Below are positions 1 to 8,102 of a DNA stretch of 8,404 nt, in pieces. The stretch lies in contig CALFYS010000007.1 of assembly GCA_937952245.1 (NCBI GenBank), positions 1 to 8,404 on the forward strand, written 5' to 3'. Origin of the DNA: an uncultured Alphaproteobacteria bacterium. Lineage in GTDB: Bacteria > Pseudomonadota > Alphaproteobacteria > Puniceispirillales > UBA1172. Below the pieces are notes generated by a model, which did no database searches, had not been told where the DNA came from, and saw nothing but the letters and a program-made list of their open reading frames with translations. Every line of letters starts with the position of its first letter. The first letter of the stretch is position 1. The translations under genes and the position numbers were made by a program.

Positions 1-1
1 T

Positions 2-643
2 GCGGTTCCTATTTGGTTAGTGCTGGCGTTGTTTTTGAATCACGTTGTTTTTGGCATCCGGCTGATTAAGTCCTTATGTTTCTTCCCTTTTGTGATTTCG
101 CAAGTTGTTATTGGCCTGATCTTCACTTGGTTTTATGAACCGAACTACGGCGTGATCTCACCGTTGTTATCATGGGTGGGGCTTGAAGGTTGGGCCATTC
201 TGGCAGATGAAGATTACGCCACTTACGGTATTATTTTTGCCGGTCTCTACCCACAAATTGCCTATTGCATGATCCTTTATCTGACGGGGCTTAACAACAT
301 CAGCGCCGACCAGATTGAGGCAGGCCGCATGGACGGCGCCAAAGGGTTTTCGTTGTTCTGGAATATTATTTTGCCCCAGCTTCGCCCCGCGACCTTCATC
401 GCTGTTGTGGTGACCATTATCGGCTCGCTCCGAAGTTTTGATATGATCGCGATTATGACCCAAGGCGGTCCTTGGGGTTCAACCAATGTGCTGGCGTATT
501 TCATGTTTGAACAAGCGTTGAGCGAATATGGTTACCGCATGGGTTATGGCTCTGCTATTGCCACGGTCCTGTTCTCGATCATGCTGGTGTATATCCTGTT
601 CTTTGTGTATCGGATGTACCGTGATGAAAAGCGGGGGCTGTAG
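2..643 (+). CDS. Carbohydrate ABC importer permease, MalF/UgpA-like (5' end cut off)
   Basis: Inner-membrane subunit of a CUT1-type sugar ABC importer. The reading frame is open to the left edge (A-V-P-I-W-L precede the GTG at 20), so the true start lies outside the window; family members run about 290-300 aa, so roughly 80-90 N-terminal residues are missing. The remaining 213 residues contain several hydrophobic membrane segments. They also hold the cytoplasmic EAA loop that docks on the ATPase (EAGRMDGA, about nt 317-388, ending in LPQLRP). After it comes the family stretch with TQGGP and, near the C-terminus, MGYGSAIA. The stop at 641-643 abuts the start of the second permease, showing co-transcription and probable translational coupling. 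Substrate cannot be read from permease sequence; the downstream galactosidases suggest a galactoside. Identification of the family is firm, the substrate is inferred. Confidence 0.93.
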   Translation, partial: AVPIWLVLALFLNHVVFGIRLIKSLCFFPFVISQVVIGLIFTWFYEPNYGVISPLLSWVGLEGWAILADEDYATYGIIFAGLYPQIAYCMILYLTGLNNISADQIEAGRMDGAKGFSLFWNIILPQLRPATFIAVVVTIIGSLRSFDMIAIMTQGGPWGSTNVLAYFMFEQALSEYGYRMGYGSAIATVLFSIMLVYILFFVYRMYRDEKRGL

Positions 644-1495
644 ATGTTTCCGATCCCTATTCAAAAAAGAGGCCCTGTTCGGCAGGCAATATATAAAATC
701 TCATTGCCTGTGGCATTGCTGATTTGGCTGGTGCCGTTATTGGGGGTGATGATGACCGCTGTCAGGGGGCCTGGTGATATTACAGCGGGCAATCTGTGGG
801 GCACGCCATCGGAATGGATGCTGATCACCAATTTGACGGATGTTTTTACCAACACCCCGATGCTGCATTTCATCTTGAACAGTTTTAAAATCACCATCCC
901 GACAATGCTGGGGGCGGTGGCATTAAGCTGTATGGCAGGGTTTGCGCTGGCGGCGTATCAGTTTAAAGGCAATTTATTGCTGTTCTTCACATTTGTTGCG
1001 GGCAATTTCATCCCGTTTCAAATCTTGATGATCCCTGTTCGTGATATGACCTTCCAATTGGGGTTGTATGACACAATTTCAGGTTTGGTGATGTTCCATG
1101 TCGCCTTCCAAACAGGGTTTTGCACGCTGTTTATGCGGAATTTCATCAAAGCACTGCCGTCTGAATTATTTGAAGCGGCGCGGATTGATGGCGCTTCTGA
1201 ATTTAAGATTTTCTGGAAAATTGTATTGCCGCTGACAAGGCCAGCGATTGCCGCGCTTTGCGTATTGATCTTTACCTTTATCTGGAATGATTATTTCTGG
1301 GCGACGGTCTTGATTCAAGGCCAACACGCCATGCCTGTCACCGCAGGGTTGAAATCATTAAACGGCCAATGGATTGCGGCGTATCACTTGATTTCAGCAG
1401 GGTCTATTGTTGCGGCTATTCCGCCAATTCTGATCTTTTTCATCATGCAACGACATTTTATTGCTGGGTTAACATTAGGGGCCACGAAGGGCTAG
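644..1495 (+). CDS. Carbohydrate ABC importer permease, MalG/UgpE-like
   Basis: Second membrane subunit of the same CUT1 sugar importer, 283 aa, the normal length for the family. Hydrophobic segments lie near residues 18-40, 82-104, 111-131, 145-167, 202-224 and 248-270, giving the expected six membrane spans. The EAA loop is at residues 177-201 (EAARIDGAS, then VLPLTRP), between spans four and five. The C-terminus ends shortly after the last span (QRHFIAGLTLGATKG), as in MalG/UgpE relatives. The ATG at 644 directly follows the stop of the first permease, with a G-rich stretch at 632-637 as a plausible ribosome site. It heterodimerises with the upstream protein; the ATPase partner is probably the UgpC-like gene on the opposite strand. 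Galactoside specificity is inferred from neighbours only. Confidence 0.95.
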   Translation: MFPIPIQKRGPVRQAIYKISLPVALLIWLVPLLGVMMTAVRGPGDITAGNLWGTPSEWMLITNLTDVFTNTPMLHFILNSFKITIPTMLGAVALSCMAGFALAAYQFKGNLLLFFTFVAGNFIPFQILMIPVRDMTFQLGLYDTISGLVMFHVAFQTGFCTLFMRNFIKALPSELFEAARIDGASEFKIFWKIVLPLTRPAIAALCVLIFTFIWNDYFWATVLIQGQHAMPVTAGLKSLNGQWIAAYHLISAGSIVAAIPPILIFFIMQRHFIAGLTLGATKG

Positions 1496-1506
1496 CCTAT
1501 TTTTTT

Positions 1507-1510
1507 GGAG
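1507..1510 (+). promoter_or_regulatory. Ribosome binding site that fixes the melA start
   Basis: GGAG lies 6 nt before the ATG at 1517. A longer reading frame begins with TTG at 1505, but that start would overlap this site and would add MESW ahead of the family's usual M-T-K-I start, so 1517 is preferred. Confidence 0.7.
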
Positions 1511-1516
1511 AGTTGG

Positions 1517-2845
1517 ATGACTAAAATCGCCATGATTGGTGCGGGAAGCACTGTTTTCATGAAAAACATCCTGACCGATATTTTGCTGGAGCCGCCGTTT
1601 AAAAATTGTGAAGTGGCATTGCAAGATATTGATGCCAAACGGCTGAAAACATCAAAGCTGGTCGCGGAAAAAATCGCTGAAAACTTGGCCGTTACCCCAA
1701 AAATCTTGGCAACGGAAAACCGCCGTGAAGCTTTGGCGAACGCTGATTATGTGGTGCTGATGATCCAAGTGGGTGGTTATAAACCATCAACCGTGATCGA
1801 CTTTGAAATCCCTGCCAAATATGGCCTTAAACAAACGATTGCGGATACGCTGGGGATTGGTGGGATCATGCGGGGGCTGAGAACCGCGCCGGTCTTGGTG
1901 GATATTGCCAAGGATATGGAAGAGCTTTGCCCCGATGCTTTGATGCTGCAATATGTTAATCCGATGGCGATCAATTGCTTGGCGCTATCACGCTTTGCCC
2001 CTGAATTGAAATATGTTGGGCTATGTCATTCGGTGCAAGGTACCGCGCAAGATTTGGCCAATGATCTGGGCGAGAACATCAATGATATTGATTATGATTG
2101 CGCGGGCATCAACCATGTGGCGTTTTACACCCGATTTGAAAAACGCCTTGAAAATGGCCAGATGGAAGATTTATACCCAAGGCTAAAAGCGTTGGTTGAA
2201 ACCAGAAATTACGGCGTGAATTATGACGGCTGCACCAATCACGTGCGCTATGAAATGCTCAAACGTCTCGGGTATTTCGTGACAGAATCATCTGAACATT
2301 TTGCCGAATATAACCCGTGGTTTATCAAAAACGGTCAGCCTGAATTGATTGAACAGTTTAATATTCCGATCAATGAATATATTCGCCGTTGTGAAAGCCA
2401 GATCGCGGATTGGGATCAGCAGGAAAAAGATTTGCTTTCAGATGCCCCCATGGTTTGCGAAAAGTCAGTTGAATACGCCGCCCGTATCATCACCGCTATT
2501 GAAACGGATACGCCGGATGTGATTTACGGCAATGTCCTCAATGACGGGTTGATCAGCAACCTGCCGAACAACAGTTGCGTTGAAGTGCCTTGTGATGTCA
2601 CGGGCAAAGGGCTTATCCCTCGGGCGGTGCCTGATCTGCCGCTTCATCTTGCGGCGATTATGCAAAGCAACATCAATGTGCAACAATTGACGGTAGAAGC
2701 GCTGTTAACAGGGCGCAAAGAGCCGATTTATCACGCCGCGATGATGGACCCTCATACGGCGGCTGAACTGAACCTTGATCAAATCTGGCATATGGTCGAT
2801 GACTTGATCGAGGCGCATACAGGGTGGTTGCCTGAATTTAAATAG
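1517..2845 (+). CDS. melA: Alpha-galactosidase, glycoside hydrolase family 4 (MelA type)
   Basis: Cytoplasmic NAD+- and Mn2+-dependent alpha-galactosidase; GH4 enzymes act by a redox-elimination mechanism and release galactose from melibiose-like alpha-galactosides. The 442-aa product is close to the roughly 450 aa of E. coli MelA and resembles it from end to end. Residues 8-12 (GAGST) form the N-terminal nucleotide-binding turn. N148-P149 and the GLCHSVQG segment (C170, H171) follow; C170 and H200 (GINH) match the metal ligands, and Y265 (HFAEYNPW) the proposed catalytic tyrosine. CHSV is the signature of the GH4 alpha-galactosidase group, whereas 6-phospho-glucosidases have CDMP or CN-type motifs, so an unphosphorylated substrate is expected, consistent with ABC rather than PTS uptake. 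The start at 1517 is chosen by its ribosome site. It is 21 nt from the permease and 9 nt from galT. Confidence 0.95.
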   Translation: MTKIAMIGAGSTVFMKNILTDILLEPPFKNCEVALQDIDAKRLKTSKLVAEKIAENLAVTPKILATENRREALANADYVVLMIQVGGYKPSTVIDFEIPAKYGLKQTIADTLGIGGIMRGLRTAPVLVDIAKDMEELCPDALMLQYVNPMAINCLALSRFAPELKYVGLCHSVQGTAQDLANDLGENINDIDYDCAGINHVAFYTRFEKRLENGQMEDLYPRLKALVETRNYGVNYDGCTNHVRYEMLKRLGYFVTESSEHFAEYNPWFIKNGQPELIEQFNIPINEYIRRCESQIADWDQQEKDLLSDAPMVCEKSVEYAARIITAIETDTPDVIYGNVLNDGLISNLPNNSCVEVPCDVTGKGLIPRAVPDLPLHLAAIMQSNINVQQLTVEALLTGRKEPIYHAAMMDPHTAAELNLDQIWHMVDDLIEAHTGWLPEFK

Positions 2846-2854
2846 GATCACGCC

Positions 2855-3904
2855 ATGGATAAGAAAATCATGGACAGAGGCGGCGGGCGTCTATTGCGCC
2901 TCTACAGCCAAAACCCACGCGATTATACCGCTTTTGAAGGACTGCCGCCTGTTGATAGTTCTTCTGCCCATATGCGGTGGCATCCTCTGCGCCAAGAATG
3001 GATTGGTTATTCATCTGCCCGTCAGGGGCGGACGTTTCTTCCCAATACAGCAGAATGCCCACTGTGCCCCATGACAGAAGGGGGGGCATTGACCGATATT
3101 CCGTTGAATGATTACGAGATCGCGATTTTCACCAACAGGTTTTCAGCGCTTTCAGCCGAACCCGCCCCGCCGCCATCGCTTTCCGTTGACGCGACAAAGG
3201 GCAAAGGATATTGCGATGTCGTCTCTTACAGCCCTGACCATAACGCTAGTTTTGCCACGATCGGAACAGACCGTATTGAATTGCTGATCGAAGCGATTGG
3301 TGAACGCTGTCATGAAATCTATCAAGATGAAGACATCCTATGGGCGTTGCCTTTTGAAAATAGAGGTCGTGAAATTGGCGTGACATTGGATCACCCCCAT
3401 GGTCAGATTTATGCCCTCAGCCATGTGCCGCAAGCGGTAAAAACACAAGCGGAATCGTTTCTTCTGGCCAATCCATTAGCAAATATGAAAACAGATATTC
3501 CACGCCATCTGGTGATTGCTGAAAACGAGACAGGCATGGCGTTTTGCCCCGAATGGGCGCGGTATCCATTTGAAGTTTGGGTCGCGCCCTTTCAACGGAT
3601 GGCAGACCCCAGCCGAATGACCGCCCAAGACCGTGCTGGTTTCGCCGCTTTAATGGCGATAACAGCAGAGAAGTTGGATGCCGTATTTGATGCGCCTATG
3701 CCCTATGTCATGAGCTGGCAGATTGCGCCAAAAACTTATGAAGACCATCACCATTTCCATTGTGTGTTTCAGCCATTGAAACGGTCTCGCAACAAACAAA
3801 AATATCTGGCATCGGTGGAACAGTTCACCGGATTCTTTCTTGTTGATCTGCCGCCAGAACGCGCGGCGGATATATTGAATGGCAAAGCAGAAGCCGATGA
3901 GTGA
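2855..3904 (+). CDS. galT: Galactose-1-phosphate uridylyltransferase
   Basis: Leloir-pathway enzyme swapping UMP from UDP-glucose to galactose-1-phosphate, made by the GalK encoded next. The protein has 349 aa, normal for the family. The histidine-triad active site is H180-P-H182-G-Q184, with H182 the expected uridylylated nucleophile. The structural zinc site appears complete: C68 and C71 (CPLC), H129 (SPDH) and H180. A second metal-site pair, H300-x-H302, is present in the C-terminal lobe. The surroundings of these motifs (FENRG, GVTLDHPHGQIY, and the KQKYLA stretch near 315-320) look more like the actinobacterial or Gram-positive style of GalT than E. coli GalT, as judged from memory. AGGA at 2844-2847 overlaps the melA stop and precedes the ATG at suitable spacing. 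The 3' end overlaps galK by 8 nt. Confidence 0.95.
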   Translation: MDKKIMDRGGGRLLRLYSQNPRDYTAFEGLPPVDSSSAHMRWHPLRQEWIGYSSARQGRTFLPNTAECPLCPMTEGGALTDIPLNDYEIAIFTNRFSALSAEPAPPPSLSVDATKGKGYCDVVSYSPDHNASFATIGTDRIELLIEAIGERCHEIYQDEDILWALPFENRGREIGVTLDHPHGQIYALSHVPQAVKTQAESFLLANPLANMKTDIPRHLVIAENETGMAFCPEWARYPFEVWVAPFQRMADPSRMTAQDRAGFAALMAITAEKLDAVFDAPMPYVMSWQIAPKTYEDHHHFHCVFQPLKRSRNKQKYLASVEQFTGFFLVDLPPERAADILNGKAEADE

Positions 3905-4964
3905 GGCTCTCTTTACGTCAACTTTTAATGCCAAGCCTGCCATGTCAGCATTTGCCCATGGGCGGGCAAATCTCATTGGCGATCACACGGATTATAATCA
4001 GGGTTTTGTTTTGCCTTGTTTGCTGACCCACCGCACCCATGTTTCTATAGCATGGACAAATGATGGCATGATCAGCGGCGTTTCCGATGATTTTGGCAAA
4101 GCATCACGACCCATCGAAGCCCATTGCGACGGCACATGGCTTGATTTTGTCACAGGCGCGATTGCTCTTTTAAAACCGCATGGGCTTAAGGCGAATGGCA
4201 TAAACCTTGCGGTATCTTCAACCGTACCTCCGGGGGCAGGGGTGTCATCGTCGGCGGCATTGGAAATCGCCTTGTTGCGCGCCATGGTGCAATCGACAGG
4301 GATCAATACTATTGACCCGACGAACATGGCTTTTATCGCCCAAAAAATTGAACATGATTTTATCGGCACAAAATGCGGGATCATGGATCAAATGGTGGTG
4401 TCGGTTGCTGACCAAGGCCAAGCGATGTTGCTGGATTGCATGAGCCATGAGATCGAATTGGTCAATTTCTTTACCTCTGGCGTGTTTTTAGTGATTCATT
4501 CAGGCTCAGGGCGGAAACTTTCCGAAGGCTTATACAACACCCGGCTTCAGGAATGCCAGAACGCGTCCATATCATTGCAACGGGAAAGCTTAAGGCAAGC
4601 ATCGCTTGATGATTTGCCCAAGATCGCCGACCCGATAGAACTGAAAAGAGCACGTCATGTGATTTCTGAAAATCAGCGGGTGCTGGACGCGGCGGCGGCA
4701 TTAAAAGCGGATGCCCCTGAAGAATTTGGCCTATTGATGAACCAAAGCCACGCCTCCTTGGCGGAAGATTATGATGTCTCCAGCCCTGAATTGGACAAGC
4801 TTGTTGATGTTTGCCAGAATAATCAAGCCTTGGGGGCAAGGCTGACAGGGGCAGGTTTTGGCGGCTGTGTTGTGGTGCTGACCCGGCCTGAACACCAGAC
4901 TCAAATTCTATCAGCGGTTAAAGACCAATGCCCTCAGGCTTATTTGGTGGATTGCATTCAATAG
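3897..4964 (+). CDS. galK: Galactokinase
   Basis: GHMP-family kinase that phosphorylates alpha-D-galactose at C1 with ATP, feeding GalT. From the chosen ATG it has 355 aa (E. coli: 382). Motif 1, the galactokinase signature, is at residues 22-34 (GRANLIGDHTDYN). The ATP-binding loop is at 111-123 (PPGAGVSSSAALE). The catalytic aspartate is D164 in CGIMDQ, and the C-terminal glycine motif is at 318-323 (GAGFGG). RARHVISEN near 251 is also a family landmark. An in-frame ATG at 3879 would add six residues; 3897 is preferred because it gives the compact 8-nt overlap with the galT stop typical of coupled genes, but no strong ribosome site separates them. It is the last gene of the + operon; its stop lies 2 bp from the stop of the convergent beta-galactosidase. 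Confidence 0.95.
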   Translation: MSEALFTSTFNAKPAMSAFAHGRANLIGDHTDYNQGFVLPCLLTHRTHVSIAWTNDGMISGVSDDFGKASRPIEAHCDGTWLDFVTGAIALLKPHGLKANGINLAVSSTVPPGAGVSSSAALEIALLRAMVQSTGINTIDPTNMAFIAQKIEHDFIGTKCGIMDQMVVSVADQGQAMLLDCMSHEIELVNFFTSGVFLVIHSGSGRKLSEGLYNTRLQECQNASISLQRESLRQASLDDLPKIADPIELKRARHVISENQRVLDAAAALKADAPEEFGLLMNQSHASLAEDYDVSSPELDKLVDVCQNNQALGARLTGAGFGGCVVVLTRPEHQTQILSAVKDQCPQAYLVDCIQ

Positions 4965-4966
4965 CC

Positions 4967-6922
4967 TTAAGGGGCCGTTTTCATGACGGCCACACCAGCC
5001 GGTTCAACCCATCGGTCACCCAAAATCACCTCACCTTTGATACTGTCAGGAATCATTGCTTTTTCAGGGCCGTAATTGATGAAAATCGCCAGATCCCCTC
5101 GCTCCCTAACCCGCAAATAGGGCGGCAGGTCATGGGTTTTTAACCCTGCATCTTCAAGGGCTGATTTTAAAACAGCGCGCAATGTTTTCGCATCCGGCCA
5201 GCCCAATAAATAGCGGGCTTTATTGGATGTGGTCATCAAGCTGTTTTCAATATTTTCACCAGTGGCGGAAAGCTGTCGTGCTTCTTCTCGCCATACAGAG
5301 ACACGGCATTTTTCACCCTTCCAAGTGAGCTCAACAGGGCATTGCCGTGGCAGGGCATCAACACGGGTGATTGTCGCCCCAATCAGGCGGCTTAACGGCC
5401 CAGGGGCAAGGTTTTCAGGCAATTGGAAATCGGCTGTTTTTGCCCCTGTCCGAGGGCCCGCAAGAATAACTGCTGATGAATTTTCAAGCCGTTCGGCCAA
5501 ATCGTCGGATACAGTCATCAATGAAGGCAAAAGGATCAATTTGTAGCCATCAATATTGTCTTGAGGGCCAATCACATCAACGGTGGCGCCATTTTGTCGT
5601 GCCGCGCCATAAACATCCAGCAACAGCCGCAAATAATGAAAATCTTCGGTCTGGCCATCCAGCATTGTCATCCAATCGGCGGTGTAATCATGGATCAACG
5701 CAACAGGGGCTTGGGTGTTTTGCGGCAATTCAATCTTGTTGATTTCATCGTTAAACCTTTGAACTTCGAGCAACCCGGGGGCATCAGTATCATCCCGCAA
5801 TTTTAATCCGGCGTGCATTTGTTCTTGAGCAAAAGGAGATTGCCGCCAGCGGAAATAGCTGACCACTTCCGCCCCATGGGCTACCGCTTCCCATGACCAC
5901 ATCCGCACCGCCCCCGGGGCAGGGATGACATTATGCCGAGCCCAATTAACAGGGCCGGGTTGTTGTTCCATCACCCACAACCGCCCCATACCGCGATAAA
6001 GATCGTGATGAAAGGCTTGGAAATCTGGATCACCTGTTCTCAGGCAATCTTGTTCCAATTTTTCATCTTTGCGGGCGGCGGTTTGCATATTTTGCAACAT
6101 CCCCAGCGGATAACTATCCCATGCCGCAATATCAAGGTCTTCCGCCACAACACGGTGATCAAATTGGTTAAACATCCCCATGTAATTATGGCTGATGGGG
6201 CGGTCAGGGCTGGCCTTGCGGATAATCGCGACCTGTTCAAGGTTAAAGGCTTTAATCGCATCACTGCTGTAGCGGTAAAAGTCCAAAGCATGGGCAGGGT
6301 TGGCTTCGGTCACGGTTAAATTGGGCAGATCAATCTCATCAAAATTGCGGTAGGTCATGGACCAAAAAACATTGCCCCAAGATTGATTTAAACGGTCAAT
6401 GTCACCGTAACGTTCAGCCAACCACCGCCGAAAGCCATAAAGGGCAGAGGGGCAATATGAAACCGCTGTATCATGACAGCCGTATTCATTATCGGTTTGC
6501 CACGCCTGAACATAGGGGTTGTTGCCATACCGTTCAGCGATCAATTTGGTGATGCGCTGACTTTCGTGACGATAGCCTTGATGGGCGAAACTGTAATGAC
6601 GGCGAGACCCGAATTTCCGTGGCTGGCCATTGGCATCAATAGCGATCATATCTGGCATTTGGTCAACCAGCCATTTGGGCGGAGTGGCGGTTGGCGTGCA
6701 CATGATAATTTTCAGCCCCGCTTGCCCAAGAGTTTCAACCGCGTCATCCAACCATTGCCATGATAATTTCCCGGGTGATGGTTCTATGACCGCCCAAGAA
6801 AATTCAGCAATCCGAACCCATGATAAGCCCGCGTCAACCATGGATTGAGCATCGGATGCCCATTTGGATCGCGGCCAATGTTCAGGATAATAGCAAACGC
6901 CTGTCGCGGGGAATGAAGCCAT
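4967..6922 (-). CDS. Beta-galactosidase, glycoside hydrolase family 42
   Basis: Retaining beta-galactosidase of the GH42 type, 651 aa, a usual length. It starts with the family's CYYPEHWP segment (residues 10-17) and a TIM-barrel domain to about residue 390, followed by the trimerisation/middle domain and a short beta C-terminal domain near 600-651. The acid/base glutamate is E146 (QTDNEYG) and the nucleophile E319 (WVMEQQPG). No signal peptide is visible, so it should be cytoplasmic and act on imported sugar. Of the four cysteines that bind zinc in the Thermus enzyme, three positions are replaced here (S111, S155, A160), leaving C157. The ATG at 6922 is 1 nt after the ATPase stop with no good ribosome site, so translation is probably coupled to the ATPase. 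Natural substrate unknown; GH42 enzymes often prefer small beta-galactosides over lactose. Confidence 0.94.
   Translation of the reverse strand: MASFPATGVCYYPEHWPRSKWASDAQSMVDAGLSWVRIAEFSWAVIEPSPGKLSWQWLDDAVETLGQAGLKIIMCTPTATPPKWLVDQMPDMIAIDANGQPRKFGSRRHYSFAHQGYRHESQRITKLIAERYGNNPYVQAWQTDNEYGCHDTAVSYCPSALYGFRRWLAERYGDIDRLNQSWGNVFWSMTYRNFDEIDLPNLTVTEANPAHALDFYRYSSDAIKAFNLEQVAIIRKASPDRPISHNYMGMFNQFDHRVVAEDLDIAAWDSYPLGMLQNMQTAARKDEKLEQDCLRTGDPDFQAFHHDLYRGMGRLWVMEQQPGPVNWARHNVIPAPGAVRMWSWEAVAHGAEVVSYFRWRQSPFAQEQMHAGLKLRDDTDAPGLLEVQRFNDEINKIELPQNTQAPVALIHDYTADWMTMLDGQTEDFHYLRLLLDVYGAARQNGATVDVIGPQDNIDGYKLILLPSLMTVSDDLAERLENSSAVILAGPRTGAKTADFQLPENLAPGPLSRLIGATITRVDALPRQCPVELTWKGEKCRVSVWREEARQLSATGENIENSLMTTSNKARYLLGWPDAKTLRAVLKSALEDAGLKTHDLPPYLRVRERGDLAIFINYGPEKAMIPDSIKGEVILGDRWVEPAGVAVMKTAP
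4973..4991. terminator. Small hairpin at the convergent gene ends (possible, weak)
   Basis: GGCCGT (4973-4978) and ACGGCC (4986-4991) form a perfect 6-bp inverted repeat around a 7-nt loop, just past the galK stop and inside the last codons of the GH42 gene. It is symmetric, so it could act on either strand, but no run of T follows it on either strand, so it is not a classical intrinsic terminator. Confidence 0.3.
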
Positions 6923-6923
6923 A

Positions 6924-7958
6924 TCAGGATGATTTTATCGACAGGCTTAAACCATCAGCATCAAAATAATGCCATTTGTCTTTCGGGGCCGTAAGGTGGA
7001 TGTCTTGACCAATGGCGATTTTGCCATCTTCCGGCAATTTCGCTGTTAACTCCATGCCGTCACCATGGCTGACATAAGCCAGAATGTATTCCCCTAAATG
7101 TTCCATATAACGGATTTTCCCGCTGATATTGGCTTTGGCTTTGGTTGAAACGGTCAGGTGTTCAGGCCTAATGCCCAGATAGTGGGTCGCCTTCGGCCCT
7201 TTATGTTTAAGCGTGGACGCGGGTAAAATATTCATCTTTGGGCTGCCAATAAATTCAGCAACAAATAAATTGATGGGATTGTTATAAAGTTCAACCGGTG
7301 AGCCGACCTGTTCAATAATGCCATTGTTCAGCACAACAATTTTATCAGCCAAGGTCATGGCTTCGACCTGATCATGGGTCACATAGATCATGGTTGCGCT
7401 TAATTGTTCATGGAGTTTTGCAATCTCAAGCCGTGTTTGAACACGCAAAGCAGCATCAAGATTGGATAAAGGTTCATCAAATAAGAACACTTTTGGATCA
7501 CGGACAATGGCACGGCCAATGGCAACACGTTGACGCTGGCCACCGGATAAATGTTTGGGCAAACGATCAAGGTAAGGGGTGATTTGCAGAATTTCCGCCG
7601 CTTCATGCACCCGTGACTTAATCTCATCCTTGGGGGTTTTGGCTTGCCGCAACCCAAAGGCCATATTTTCAAAAACAGTCATATGCGGATAAAGCGCATA
7701 AGATTGGAACACCATAGCGACACCACGTTCCGCGGCGACAACATCGTTCACAATCTCATCTTCAATGGCGATTGTGCCGGCAGAAATTTCTTCCAACCCG
7801 GCGATCATGCGAAGCAATGTTGATTTGCCGCAACCCGATGGCCCCACAAAGACGATGAATTCCCCTGAATTGATCTCAAGGTCAACGCCGTGAATGACTT
7901 GAATCTTGCCATAAGACTTTTCGACTTGATCGAGTTTTAGCTTAGCCATGTTATTCAT
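6924..7958 (-). CDS. ugpC: Sugar ABC importer ATPase (UgpC/MalK/MsmK family)
   Basis: Cytoplasmic ATPase that powers a CUT1 importer, 344 aa. Walker A is at 39-47 (GPSGCGKST), Q-loop Q85, signature LSGGQRQ at 137-143, Walker B ending D161-E162, followed by a D-loop (SNLDA), and switch H195 (YVTHDQ). The C-terminal third (about 235-344) is the TOBE/OB-type regulatory domain with the GIRPEHL motif. The first ATG is taken at 7958; the third residue after it is followed by a second in-frame ATG at 7949 giving M-A-K-L-K-L, which is the more typical family start and has GGA at suitable distance, so 7949 is a real alternative. The symbol is the family name used by annotation pipelines; glycerol-3-phosphate as substrate is not implied. 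It heads the - operon with the GH42 gene and is probably the missing energiser of the two permeases on the + strand. Confidence 0.93.
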   Translation of the reverse strand: MNNMAKLKLDQVEKSYGKIQVIHGVDLEINSGEFIVFVGPSGCGKSTLLRMIAGLEEISAGTIAIEDEIVNDVVAAERGVAMVFQSYALYPHMTVFENMAFGLRQAKTPKDEIKSRVHEAAEILQITPYLDRLPKHLSGGQRQRVAIGRAIVRDPKVFLFDEPLSNLDAALRVQTRLEIAKLHEQLSATMIYVTHDQVEAMTLADKIVVLNNGIIEQVGSPVELYNNPINLFVAEFIGSPKMNILPASTLKHKGPKATHYLGIRPEHLTVSTKAKANISGKIRYMEHLGEYILAYVSHGDGMELTAKLPEDGKIAIGQDIHLTAPKDKWHYFDADGLSLSIKSS

Positions 7959-8032
7959 CCATTAACACTTTACCAAAATAGACTAACTTTCATTCTGTTT
8001 AAATCAATATAAATCGGCGGCATAGCCACGGG

Positions 8033-8060
8033 CTTTATTTCGGTTTACTCACCTTTATTT
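8033..8060. repeat. Octamer direct repeat 20 bp apart
   Basis: CTTTATTT occurs at 8033-8040 and again at 8053-8060, each followed by CGG or ACGG. The 20-bp offset is about two helical turns, so both copies would face the same side of the DNA, as expected for a tandem regulator site. On the - strand it reads AAATAAAG and lies 75-102 bp upstream of the ATPase ATG. The sequence is AT-rich, so chance is not excluded. Confidence 0.35.
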
Positions 8061-8102
8061 ACGGGATCAGCATATTGGCTGTGAAACGCGGCTTCATGCT
8101 GA

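Noticed and set aside
20..22. GTG as the start of the first permease
   Set aside because: The frame is open and permease-like up to the window edge, and the protein would be far shorter than its family; the gene is cut, not short.
1505..1516. TTG start for the alpha-galactosidase, adding MESW
   Set aside because: It overlaps the ribosome site at 1507-1510, and E. coli MelA homology begins at the ATG at 1517.
3080..3086. Run of seven G in galT as a possible frameshift site
   Set aside because: The reading frame and all downstream motifs stay intact, so no frameshift is needed.
3998..4384. 128-codon frame on the - strand inside galK
   Set aside because: It is a shadow of a well-supported gene and its translation shows no recognisable domain.
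5933..6319. 128-codon frame on the + strand inside the GH42 gene
   Set aside because: It is antisense to conserved catalytic-domain sequence and has no recognisable protein features.
8067..8102. 7-bp inverted repeat (TCAGCAT / ATGCTGA) with 22 nt between
   Set aside because: A repeat of this length and spacing is expected about as often as not by chance in a 266-bp region, and its centre does not match the nearby TGAA/TTCA pair.
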